Source: Torreya grandis
Lineage: Eukaryota > Streptophyta > Pinopsida > Cupressales > Taxaceae
Length of the DNA stretch: 64,000 nucleotides
Reading direction: 5' to 3'
Assembly: GCA_037957365.1 (NCBI GenBank)
Contig: JARHVA010008418.1
Coordinates: 210,001 to 274,000, forward strand
The position numbers and the translations under genes are program-made. The notes beneath the pieces are model-generated. The model was not told the DNA's origin, did not search any database, and saw only the letters and a program-made list of their open reading frames with translations. The stretch's first letter is position 1, and each line of letters starts with the position of its first letter. This document shows, in pieces, positions 1-11,815 of this stretch.

Positions 1-418
1 TGGATTTAATATCATCATATACTATAATAATAGAATTTATTCCAAGATAAATAATTATACAATATGTTAAGGTTAATCATGAGTGAAATGATAAGGAAAA
101 ATCAATCCCCTTTCCTAGGTGACTCATACTGGAGAGGTTATTGCAAATGAGACACATAGTGGAATCCATAAATTCCTCATCTATACACACATGACCTAGC
201 CAATTAGTCAAAATAAATCAACATGTTTTAGAGAGGTTTAAAGACTATAAATTACACTAAGAAAGTAATGGATCACTAAAAAATTGGTTCCATAAACCAC
301 TTCAGCCTATACTACCACTTCATGACTACATATTCCTATGAGTCATACATAGACTATCATAAATTTTATAGCTCTAGATTTTACATGCACATGCACACAC
401 GTGTGCACACACATGCAT

Positions 419-423
<5 letters not shown>

Positions 424-514
<91 letters not shown>
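424..514. repeat. (CA)n microsatellite
   Basis: About 45 uninterrupted CA units. The preceding bases (about 385-423) are an imperfect CA/TG-rich run that looks like a degenerated extension. Reading frames through it encode only Thr-His repeats and are not genes. Confidence 0.98.
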
Positions 515-516
<2 letters not shown>

Positions 517-1121
517 TACTTGGAAACATCACTAATTTTTTGTATCATATTATCAATAGACATCACCTTATGAGCATCCATTAGATGGGATCATCACCTA
601 GACCTTTCTCTCCTAAAAAAATAAAAATATATAAAATAATAAAAAATCAATAAAATATAAAAACATTCAAATAAATCAAAAATATAAAAAAACATAGAGA
701 GGATATAAAGAGAATGAATTTTTGGCTTGAAAGTATCTATATATAGTATAAAAAGAGATGGAAATAATTCCTTGGAGAATGAAGAAAAGATCATCATGAT
801 CAAGAAGTGAGGTGGCAGTTCATTGATTGTATTTTGCATACATGTCTTGATCGACAAATGGACCTCCTTTTGTCCCACTAGTCCCTAAGCTCCCTTCATT
901 GGCTGAGAGTGTCCTACTAGAGATAAGGGCTTATTCCATGATGATTACATCTATTTGATCATAATCAATGCATTCAATTTCTTCTCCCACTACTAGTTCA
1001 CCACTTTAGGACCCTAAGTCCACTTAACATACTCATGAGGATCAAAACCTCAAATCTTCAAACTAATAAGGCCATGTCATGAACAGTGGTTTGTACCTAC
1101 TTTATCAATGATGGAACCACA
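515..1121. other. Unassigned AT-rich sequence
   Basis: No coding sequence or repeat boundary is recognised here. On the minus strand this stretch lies directly downstream of the LTR-like repeat at 1122-2580, so it could be the leader of an element running off the left edge. No convincing primer-binding site is visible, so this is only a possibility. Confidence 0.3.
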
Positions 1122-2580
1122 TGGATAGATGAAGAACTTTTGCATTAACCACATATCTACTTCATTTTCATGTTTAGATTGTAGGTCCCACCTATAGATG
1201 GAAAACTAATATAAGTTCATTGGTTTTTTCCATAGTTATCCATATTAATGCAGACCTATAGACCATAACCTCTTTTAGACTCTCATTAGGTCTAAGAAGA
1301 CCCATCAGTCTTTATAGGAGCTGAGAGTTCACCATACCTAGGTCCTTCTTTAAAAATGATGAACATAGTCATAAGAATGAATCCTTAAAGCCATAAAATG
1401 TTGAACTATAGGTCCATATTAATCTCCAATGGAAATCCTTTATATTCCTCATACTTGACTACATCATATTGACCAATCCATGGCATTTGAATGAGATTTA
1501 ATGGCATCAAGATGACTCTATAAAACCTTACTACCCTTGGTTGAAAATGTATTCTCAACCTCTATCAAAAACCCTAGGCTCACCTTTATTCTAATTGTCT
1601 ATCAACATTTGACTCAACCTATTGACATATTGACACATCTCATTCCATCAATTTCAATCTATATGAATACCCATGAGTCATTGATCCTCTTCTAGTTGAA
1701 TGTGATATTTAAAATTGTCATGCACAAATTTTATTTTTATATTCATTGACCCCTTTGACCTCTACTCATCTTTAGATATGAATCTACAATGCAATGCAAA
1801 CTATTAGATCAACTAGGACCCACTATTTGAACCCTAATAGTTAGTTTATTGAGCTTATAATTGACATCCACATAGACCATATTTGATGTAATAAATATCA
1901 TATTTTACATAATATAGACCATAAAATTTAAATATAGATATATTTTTTTTATGTATTTATATTAATGTTAGCACAAATATCTTATATTGTAGGCCCAACA
2001 TTGAAGGCCTATAACTTGAAGCACAAAATTCATGAAGGCACCAAATTTTTAGGAGATGTTATTGATACTATAATGGTATGACCCAATTTTATTTTATGGG
2101 CCAAATATTCTTCTAAGTGTGTCTAAAAATTTCTCAAGTTGACTGGTCTATTCATTCTTGCATGATGTCTTGGAGACAGTCTAGTTCATTTGGCTAAGAA
2201 TGGGAAACTTAGTAAAAGTTGACTAAGGAGACAAATTTGAACATGCATAACTTATTTTTCACTTTATTGGATGACTAAAAAAATTTCACATGTGTTATTG
2301 TGACTAATTTTAACAAACCCATATGATCAATTATCCCTAACTCATTTTCATGTGAAAATTATGATGTCAACAAAGTGCCTACTCAAAATTTCTGCCACTA
2401 GACCCAAAATACCTAGATGAACACAATCAAGAACCAAATGAATTATATTCACTTACATACTTATTATAGGAAATATTTACATCTCATAGGGTCTCTTCAA
2501 CTTTAGTCCATTTTCTCATCCATTACCAACTTGATCCATATGGGTGCAAGCTTGGTATGTGGGCCAAAAATTGGCCAACA
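1122..2580 (-). repeat. LTR-like repeat, same family as the L3 LTR
   Basis: This segment aligns along most of its length with 38492-40018. Both share, in order, a stretch around 'tttgcattaa', a block with 'cataagaatgaa', and the ending 'gggccaaaaa(t)tggccaaca'. Read on the minus strand it begins TGTTGGCC, a typical Ty3/gypsy LTR start. The opposite end is less clean ('tggatagatg' against 'tgttgaagg' in the other copy). The flanks differ from those of the second copy, which fixes the boundaries. The 5 bp flanks (ccaca and ctagc) do not match, so this may be one LTR of an element leaving the window, or an old solo LTR that lost its duplication. Confidence 0.75.
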
Positions 2581-5500
2581 CTAGCTTTTGCATATGTAGT
2601 TGAATTTATGTTAGTAGATAACATATGATTTTAGTTATATACACACATATTTTTCATGGTACTTGAGTGTGATACATGCATAAGTTAAATCCATGATACA
2701 TTCACATATAAATTTTGGACCTTTCCTCTACCCACGTGACACATTATGTTGGGGGAATTTGCTTCTATTGATCATGATTGATACATGTTATATTGTTATA
2801 AGATAAATTTATGTTATCATGTTGATATAATATAATAATAATAATAATTATAAATTCATGTACTCATTTTTACATCTTGTATAATATATCTAATATGATA
2901 TTGTATGGATAATTTTTATAACACATGTATGTAGGGATTAGTATGATAGCCTTATGGTAGTTTATTATATTTCACTTATTCATATTTTGACATGGTTTAC
3001 TTGAATGTAATTATTATTTTCTACCTTGTCTTGATTATGGAAGATTTTATCATGTTCCCTATTTATTGGACAAATTTCACTAAGTTTTTATTGTTTATTT
3101 GGTTTGTGACATTTTACCATGTCATCTCATTTGAGTGTGTGACATTTAAACATGGTCCCTTTTTATAGCCTACTTAGACCCCCTTTGACATTAAATTAAG
3201 AGATATTATGTATGTGTTTGATTATTTTCTAAGATTGTGCTTTTTACTTATAGATATTATAATGATCTATATCATGCATCTTCGGTCTTGTTATGTACAG
3301 ATACTAGAAGCTTCATTGATACATCTACTTAGACATGATACCACTATATGTTTCTATACATATGATTGATACAGATATAACATGGTTATATTATCCTTTT
3401 GAGATAAGGTAAATGTCACATTGCATTACACTCACCTCAAAATGGGAACGTATAAATAGGGGAATGAAATAGAGACATGAGTCCACATGCATAAAATTAG
3501 TAGAAGTAGAAAAACTTGACACATTTTAATGATTCAGATATACACTTGTGTGAGGGTTTTATACATTTCACACTAACTTTCACATATTTGGGACATTTTT
3601 TTTGATATTTATGATAAATATTATACAAATTATATAGATAAAAGATTACATTTTGATATATACTTCATCTTAGGACACATTTGAGATGAATATTCCATGC
3701 AAATGAACAAAAATCACATATACATATTCATAATTTATACACATTTATGTACTGACCTACCAAGATGCACCATCTGAGATTTTATATTTTGTAGTAGTTC
3801 ACTCCTTTTGAGTAGTGAAAATGAGATCTTATTCCCTAGATGGACTTGGAACTATTCCCCTTTTTCAATTTGATATGGTTATGCTATTTGAATTGGATAT
3901 ATTATATATTCACTTGAGATGTGCCATGCTCTAATTAGAGGACCTATGGTTTTGAACTACACACTAATATACAAATCCTATGTGCAGATGTAAATGGACA
4001 ATATGCAAGGTGATATGGATCCCTAATAAGTGCATGTGGAATTTTCATAAAAGTAACTATAATCCATTATGGATAGAAGCATCAGTTTGAGGATAGAATC
4101 ATCAATGCTTGTGTCAATGGTTTGATGGTAGTGTCTATGCTAACAAAGATATAATTTACAAAGTATGACAAGTCATGATTGAGCATCATCTTAACTATTT
4201 ATGCACTTTGAATTCTCAGATCTACTTTCCCATTGTCTAATAAGTTAAGTATTATCTATATTCATGATTAAGTAATCAAACCACTATTTAGCATTGTACT
4301 TTATATATTTATCATATTTTTATAATTTAGCATGGTATCAAAATATATTTTGAACTTGAATTATTTAATTGGCCTATTATATAGTCTTCTTAATTTATTA
4401 GTATATTACATTTAACCTTAGTTCCACAAAGGTTTAAACATTTTTAAACTAGTGTGATCAATTTTACATATTTATATTATTGATTTATAACTAGTTTTGT
4501 ATCAGATTCAAAAAAATTATTATTACCTTTAATTAGTATGATAGTGGATTCTAATGTTTCTATTATTGGATTCCAACAATACTTGAGAAAACAAATTAAG
4601 AAAATTCCCATTACACCCTCGTAAAATCAAATCTCACATATAATATACCCTTTTGAAACAAATAATCATTTCAAATACATATGGTATAAATGTTTTAAAT
4701 AAAAGTGCAAACTTTTTTTCATTTGAAATACATATCTTCATGGCTAACAAACCCAATCTTAGTCCAAGGTTAACTTAATAAATTAACATTAAATCTCAAA
4801 ATACCCTTTTAATTTAAAGTTAAGATGTTCTCTAGGAGATTTTAATATATTATTGTGGTATGTTGATATATTAAGTGGGAAAAAAACCAAAAATATGGAG
4901 AGATAAATTGAATTTAAATTTTCAATAGATCTACATAGTTTATTGATACCACCTTGAGAATAAAATAGACCTCTATGACTCTGTAACTTTATGACCTTGA
5001 GATGATTACCATCAGTTCTCTTCTAATGTTGTACACTTATTAAATTTTTAAATTTATTTAATTTTATTAATGTTTTAACTATGGTATATTTAATTATTAG
5101 CTACATGGAAGCTGTAAATGTGAATGAATCTTAAATCAGAGATAATTATGGTTCAATGGGTTTGATAACTTAGAATAAATTCATTTGAATGTTTCCAAAA
5201 TTCATGATCTTGAGACAATGAGATACTTCCACTCCTACATGTGTCTACACCTTTCACCTTAAATGGATTTGTCACGTCAAAATTCAAAGTCTTCGTCCTC
5301 TCTTACCTTTATTACATCTAGTTAAAATTATGCCAAAGAATAAAAAATTTGGCACTAGGAGAGTTGATTTTAAAAAATATACCAAAAACACCTATTAAAA
5401 ATAATCTTGATATAATTTCATTATGGATTAACACTTCATAACTTGACTATTATTTTTTAATCACAATAGATTTATAATATGTGCTCGAAACACATTGTCA

Positions 5501-7648
5501 TTAGCAAGTGTGAATGCTCTAACTTATAATTCAACATTACTACTTGGCACATCTCCCTTGAATTTAAATATAATAATCCTAATTTTATTTTGAAAAATAT
5601 TTTGATTATATATATAAATATTAATCTTAATATAGTATTAGTTCAACATTTATGACTAGAAAAAAAAATTGGAATAATTTCACTCATATTTAATAAATAA
5701 TATAACAACATTATTAAGGTCTTAATGTACTCCAAAACACATGGAACACAATCACATGAAATAAATATCAATCTTACATTCAATGTATTCAAAAATAGTG
5801 TTTTTGCATGGTATTTTTTGAGTATCTTTTGTGATACATATTTAAAAAAATCCACATCCCAAGACAAGATGACATGACATACTAATTTATGATCTTCAAT
5901 ATTTTCATGAAGTTAAAAATAATTATGATGTTCAATTAGATAAACATATTAATATGTATTATGATTTTAGTGTCATTACTAAAATCTCTCTCTTCCATAG
6001 AACTAAAATCCTATAAGCCACCAACAATTTGATTACTATAAATTTGGAATTGATTAATCTTTGTGCTTTGAAAATTTCTTTTCTCAAACTTTCTAGGCAA
6101 TGTAGTATTCTTTACTCTCAACATCTACCTGAACTTAGGTTTAAAATTCATCAAATTAAAAATATAATTGTGAATTTACATCCAATACCATGTTAACACT
6201 GACAACAAAAAATCCTCTTCCCATGTCTCTACAATGTAGTGTCTTTCTACTTGGATACACTTTACCCTCTACAACTTTTGTGTTTTTTGGTAAAAATTCC
6301 ACCTAATAATGCTCTATGAATTCTAGATAAATCTATGTTATGGTGTAAAAAATAAATGTGAGATTAAATCAAAAATATAAAACCATATTAATTAGATGTT
6401 ATTAAATAAATAAAAACAAATGTCAAATGACTTAAGAAAATCTATATATAAATTTACTATTCTAAGTCTCAAATTTTACTGTAAGGAGAATCTATATGTT
6501 ACTAGGAATAAAATTTTCCTATATAAAACAAAGAAGAAAAATTGGGAGAAAGTTACAGATATGTGAAAATGAATCATGTCATTAGATGCATAATTGATCT
6601 TAGCATATCATGAAAATAATGAGATAGTATCATCTTTAACGTATGAAACTAATTAAATACAAGTAAAGTGACATAAATAAAACCATAGAGTTTTCCTAGT
6701 AACTAAATTCTTATAAAAATATTCAACTTGATAGGTGTAGTTATGTGTGGGTTTCATTAATCACTAGAAGGATGATGCAGTAATTAAGTCAAAGGAAAAA
6801 TTAAGCATAATCAATTAATAGGTGTCAAATATAGGGATAAAGGCTAATTAATTTTTATTTATTATTAATTATTGTTTACATATAATAATTTTGTCATATT
6901 ATAGATATCCATGACAAAGCTCTTCAATAATATATGAATTTATGTGAACAAGTGATCAATAAAAATTGATATACTAAATTAATGTCTTTCCTATAGATAA
7001 TTAGTATTGATATCAAATACTTAAATCTTAATTATATTTTTTCCATAAATAATCCATACATTTTGAAAATATGTATTCAAATAGGTAATGATACTCTTAT
7101 ATTTATGATGGAGATATTGGTGGAAAATGAGGCAACTACAAAATTGATCTTGAAAAATGGAAAATTAGACTTAGGGAAGGGAAAGTCCATAAAAACATGA
7201 AAATGATGAAATATTTCAAGGTGAGATGGGTAATGATGGTGTCTGAGGGGAAAACATAAAGTATTCTAAGTGTTTGATACCATACACTAAATGGCACATA
7301 TTATACACTAGAACCAAATTCAAGGCATCTAGTGGATTTACATTCCCTCTAGCCATTAGAAAGGGGTCTAAACATTGTAGGAGGTAGCATATTTAATTGG
7401 ATATTTTTTATTTTCAAGGGTGGATGAGATCTTCATGAGAGTTTATTTGATTTTGACATGTCTCCACATCATATGTGTGACTTAAATAGGAATTAAAATG
7501 TTACTAACATAGATATAAGACATTAAAGTTATAGATTCTATATTTATATATAATATTACATAATATTATATCTAATATCATATGTTTATAACTATAAATA
7601 TTTAAAATATAAATATAATATTATTAGTGTAACTATATAATATAATAA

Positions 7649-7651
<3 letters not shown>
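2581..7651. other. Unassigned AT-rich sequence (about 5 kb)
   Basis: I see no open frame with recognisable protein content on either strand and no clear LTR or terminal inverted repeats. A short (AATAAT)n-like patch occurs near 2830-2848. The stretch is probably very old repeat DNA. Confidence 0.5.

Positions 7652-7715
<64 letters not shown>
7652..7715. repeat. (AT)n microsatellite
   Basis: About 32 uninterrupted TA units in a strongly AT-rich context (about 7500-7650 is also TA-rich). It abuts the left end of the coding remnant at 7880-8367. Confidence 0.97.
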
Positions 7716-7717
<2 letters not shown>

Positions 7718-7879
7718 ATTTGATCGGGTAAATAACATGGTTTTATAAGGATCCAGGAACCATAAAAGTATTATTTAAAAAGAGTAACATGCTAAACCAT
7801 GGCTGGACAATAAAAACTAAATATAGAGTATAAAAATTAGATAAATATGAAAACATAAAATAATATCAAGTGGGGGAGC

Positions 7880-8367
7880 CTTCGGTGTTTCCTTCTCCTC
7901 AAATGTCTTCTCTAGAATTACTTGCTTGATCTTAGAGACCTTTTCCCTAGTATGATTTTCAAAACCTTATGCACCATCACCTAGGATAACCATGCAAAAA
8001 AATTTGTGGCCTTAAACCTATAGGGGTGTCTTCTTGATAGGGGTTAAATTAGGGGAACTAGGTGGGGTGTTTTCCTTAACGTTCACCAACTACTTAATAT
8101 GGGTCTAGTTAGCTTAGTGAACTAGATGAAGGATTGAATAATTGAGTCTACCTACTTGTAAATGACATTTTACTCTTGTATATAGATAGTTAGGGTCAGA
8201 ATAGCCTTTTTTACCCTACTTTTAAAGTGTTCGAGTTGTTCCTCATTATTTTTTAACTCATCGGGTAGAAGGAATTTCCCCTTCCTAGTGGCCTCCATAG
8301 AAGTTCCCTCATCTAGGAAGACTGACTTGGGTTTCAAATAAAAATATTAAGTGGAAGATATTTGGTA
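7880..8367 (-). pseudogene. Unrecognised coding remnant, downstream half
   Basis: On the minus strand this stretch reads as protein-like sequence with few stops, including 'FLDEGTSMEATRKGKF' followed by an acidic/basic, probably helical part with 'EQLEHFKSRVKKAILTL' and 'VDSIIQSF'. I do not recognise the family; it could be a gag-like or host protein. It is cut off at the left border of the LTR insertion at 8368. The upstream half lies across that insertion at 11116-11310, and the reading frame can be followed over the duplicated TGGTA for about a dozen codons before the first stop. The remnant carries several stops and at least one frameshift. Confidence 0.4.
8363..8367. other. Target-site duplication TGGTA, left copy
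   Basis: TGGTA directly precedes TGTTGG at 8368, and an identical TGGTA directly follows ...ATAACA at 11111-11115. A perfect 5 bp duplication is what LTR-retrotransposon integrases leave. Confidence 0.85.
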
Positions 8368-11110
8368 TGTTGGAAATTTATTAATGATATCATGGTGATG
8401 TCATGAAAGTGTCTTGGTGAGTGGATGAAGTGCCTTGATAGTCTATGTTATAATGACAAAGTGTGCAATGTGTTTATCCTAGTATGCTTGAAGTATGACT
8501 GGTTGATCTTTTATTTTATCATGGTTAGAGATGTTTAGGGATGATTATGGAGTATTGAGGATGTGTAATAGGTATCAAATATTTTTTATATGTTTTTATT
8601 ACTTATGTGCATTAATGGAATGCATCTGGTTGTCCATATTTTTCATCGAGACATTTTGGGTCTAGTGGCAAAAAATCTAAGTAGGTAGTTTGATGACATC
8701 ACCATTACCTCATATTAATGAATCAAGGGGAGTTGGTAATATGGTTGTGATAAAATTATTCCCAATTTTCTATGAATTAAATATTAGATCATCTTATTAA
8801 GTGAATCATATTTATATGCAAGTGCAAAGTTGGGCTCCCTGGCAATTTGATAGTGTTTTCCCATAGCCAAATATGCATAAGGTAAGAAAGAGTTGAGCAA
8901 GTATTTTGATGGTGGAATATCTAACACATGTGGACATTTCAAGATAAGGTGATCATATTGGTTTGTTTAGTTTTGTGCATAGTCAATTTTTGGTAAATTT
9001 TAGATCATGCACTGAAGCATGATAAAAGTTATGTAATAGCAAATTTGGTCTCCTAGAAAAATTATAAGCATAGTTGGCTCTATGACAAAAATTTTTGAGA
9101 AGGCATTTTAATGGTGATATATCTCACACATGTGAGGGTTACAAGATCATATTATTATATGGTTATATTATCTTATGTAATGAGATCATATAGTCCAAAT
9201 TGTATATCATGCATCCAAGCACAGTAAAAGATATGACTATGCAAAGTTGGTTTTCTAGGTAGATAAGTAAGGCTCCCATACTTGGTCAAATATGCAAGAG
9301 GTAAAGTTCAAAAAAATCTCAAGGATATCAATTAAGTGTGTTTACTCCAAGATTTCAAGAAGTAGTGAGATGGAAAGAAGGGCATGTTTTTTAATGACTA
9401 ATAAAAGGTAAAGGATAAGGATATAATGATGAGTGTTGATAGTTAAAGACCTAGTTGATCCATAGAGATCGATGGGTGCATATTGAGTCAACATTATAAG
9501 GGTACACAAGATGATGTCAAAGTGATTAAATTTTAACATTTGAGCATTGGTACCTTTGTGTTAATGTTTAGATAATATCAATGATGCATAATTGATCTGA
9601 ACAGTGAGGACATGAGATGCAAACTTACTATTTGAGTTTTAACTATGACCGTTGTCATTTAAATATTTAAATTTTACAAAGGGAAACTAGTCTATGGTAG
9701 TTTTCCAATAAATGTTGATCCAAAATGAATTTTTTGGTATCATAACAAAAAAATATGAATAAGACTCCATAGTGAATTTATTGATCCTATTTTGAAGGTC
9801 TAAGTGTGTGTACAATTAAAATTATTAAGCTCCAAATTTGACTATGTGTTTGACTATGTTATGCAAATGACTTGAAAAGGATGTTTGAGCTTGTGTTGAC
9901 ATTATTTTGATGTCTCATGATGACTCTTATATTTTTTAGTGTTATAGAAGCCATGAGTATGTTATTTATTATATTTATATGTTTGACTAATTGATATTTA
10001 ATATGAATAAAGTTTAATAAGTTGATTGTGTGTTTGTTCATAAGGTTCATATGCACTAGGTCAATGTTTGAGTTGTTTGAGCATATACAAAAGTGATCAA
10101 AGATGATTGTGATTATTTTAGGATGTTAAAGGGTACATAAGGAGTGGACCCATGTATTTTAAAGTGTTCATGTGTTTTTTTTTAAAGTTATAATGTGATA
10201 ATTGGGTGAATGGGTCTCCATGAGACTTATAAGAGCTACAAGGGCCTTATTAAAAGGTGTAGCCACTTAAGGGTGACCCATATATATTATGGATGACCTA
10301 TGAATATTTTATTGAGCTATGTATCAATGAGATATATGAATTAATGGTTAAGGTATTCCTAATGGATGACCAATATGGTGTTGATCATAAATGCTTTATA
10401 AATAGTGAAATCAAAGATGGTGATTCTAAGACTTGTGAGTGACTTAGGAGAGATTTTAGAGAGTATTATGTGTGAATATTATGGATAAAAGGAGGGGTAG
10501 AGTACCTTATGGATGATTTGAAGATAAAAATATATTTAGGACTATTTTTATAATCTATTGATCATAATTCTATTGGTAGCATATTGTTCTTATTGATTAA
10601 ATGTGAGTGAAGGTAAAGAGTGATAATTAGAGGTCCATCATTAGGTGTTGAAGACATCAATGAAAATATGGATGTGTTAATAGTTTTTGTTTTGTTATCT
10701 CAACATATAAGTTAGTTTTAGCCTCCTTACAAGGTAAAACTTGTTAAAATTTTGGTTGTTATTGTAGCTTAGCTAGATAGGTATGGCAACATCTTATGAG
10801 ATTGTAGTCTCACTAACTAGGGATTGTAGTTCCTTGATTAGTTTTAGCTTGTCTAAATTATTTATTGTTATTATAAGATAGAATTCCAATTGAAGGTTAT
10901 AGTGGATTTTATTCTCTAAGAGGATTTCCCATGTATGTCATGTGTTATGTGATTAATCTTGCATTGTCTCTCTTGCTCATTATTATGAATGATGTGTATA
11001 ATTTTTGAATGTTTTTAGTAACTAATTATGTGTTTATAAAGATAAAAATTGAATTTGGATTCTTTGGGATCACTAATTCAACCCCCCTCTCAATTATTTT
11101 ACTTATAACA
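8368..11110 (+). mobile_element. Solo LTR-like insertion, 2743 bp
   Basis: The segment starts TGTTGGAAATTT and ends CTTATAACA (TGTT...AACA) and is flanked by a perfect 5 bp duplication, TGGTA. The right end has the look of an LTR U5 on the plus strand: 'ttctctaagaggatttccc' around 10914-10930, then 'ggatcactaattcaacccc' just before the terminus, an arrangement I associate with plant Copia-type LTRs. No gag or pol is visible and I see no second copy of the terminus inside, so a solo LTR left by LTR-LTR recombination is the simplest reading. A 2.7 kb LTR is long. A non-autonomous element is the alternative. The insertion splits a minus-strand coding remnant. Confidence 0.8.
8815..9300 (+). repeat. 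Degenerate ~210 bp tandem subrepeats inside the LTR
   Basis: Similar blocks recur near 8815, 9015 and 9225. Each contains a form of 'atgcaaagttgg(t/g)..ct', then 'aaatatgcaagaggtaa' or 'aaatatgcataaggtaa', and the first two carry 'atatct(a/c)acacatgtg'. Their position in the 5' half of the LTR fits tandem subrepeats of a U3 promoter region. The copy number of about 2.5 is judged by eye. Confidence 0.55.
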
Positions 11111-11115
11111 TGGTA
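11111..11115. other. Target-site duplication TGGTA, right copy
   Basis: This is the partner of 8363-8367. The bases 'acaTGGTAgagg' superficially resemble the start of an initiator-tRNA-Met primer-binding site, but the match stops after five bases and is explained by the duplication. Confidence 0.85.
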
Positions 11116-11310
11116 GAGGTTTTAGATAGACTAGCTTGGGGAGTACAAATAAATGGGTAGTAGGACCCTGAGGTGGGGTCCTCCTTTAGGGAATCTTCCT
11201 GAGAGTCATACTTAGTAGAGTATCCCCTCAAGGAACCTTCCTCCCTTTTAGAGTTTGAACATGCTTAATAAGAAGTAGAATAAGCACCTAATGTAAGATG
11301 GGGTTAGACT
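11116..11310 (-). pseudogene. Unrecognised coding remnant, upstream half
   Basis: The minus strand gives an open, Ser/Tyr/acidic-rich frame including 'REEGSLRGYSTKYDSQEDS' and 'SGSYYPFICTPQASLSKTST'. It reaches the TGGTA duplication and continues on the far side of the LTR insertion (7880-8367). The family is not recognised. Composition resembles a disordered linker. Confidence 0.4.
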
Positions 11311-11482
11311 CATTGACTTGATGGGCTAAGGCAATGCATTCTAGTGATTTTAGTAGGTAGAATGACAAGATGATCTTATAACAAAAAAATATGTTTAATA
11401 ATAGAAAAGGATGAGAAAATATTAGGGTATACTTACCTTCTAATGTCATGTATCTCATTACCTAGAGAAATATCTATGACCA

Positions 11483-11815
11483 ATGTCATGGAAGGTCCAC
11501 CTAGGGGAACCCTTCTTATTAGTTTTCACTAACTCATTCATGAAAAAAAAACCATTGAACAATCTCTTAATTATTAGTCTAATCCTTAAAGGCATTTTTC
11601 CTTTCACAATACATGTCATTGACCTCCCTTATGAAGTCATCTATGACTATGATATTTATGCCCCATATCACCACTATGTGTTTGGTCCATGTAGTGACAA
11701 AGTCTCAGGCCATGTCTATATCATGCTTAATAATTCACACCATAAGATATATGAGGCCCCTACCTTAGATTTTTCCATAAATTTTTATAACCCTATAATT
11801 TATAACATGAGATAG
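11483..11815 (+). CDS. Unrecognised 110-residue open reading frame
   Basis: This is one of the few long open frames here not made of a simple repeat or a retroelement. It starts at an ATG (MSWKVHL) and is rich in aromatic residues, for example 'YDYDIYAPYHHYVFGPC' and 'GHVYIMLNNSHHKIYEAPT'. No signal peptide, membrane segment or known domain is evident. The minus strand of the same interval is full of stops. Just downstream (to about 11940) no continuation is recognised. It may be a fragment of an unknown gene or a chance frame. Confidence 0.3.
   Translation: MSWKVHLGEPFLLVFTNSFMKKKPLNNLLIISLILKGIFPFTIHVIDLPYEVIYDYDIYAPYHHYVFGPCSDKVSGHVYIMLNNSHHKIYEAPTLDFSINFYNPIIYNMR

Noticed and set aside
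322..573. 83-residue frame with a His-Thr run
   Set aside because: Translation of the (CA)n tract at 424-514 with short random ends.
11104..11120. 'acaTGGTAgagg' as an initiator tRNA-Met primer-binding site
   Set aside because: Only TGGTA matches and it is the right target duplication of the solo LTR; no gag or pol follows.
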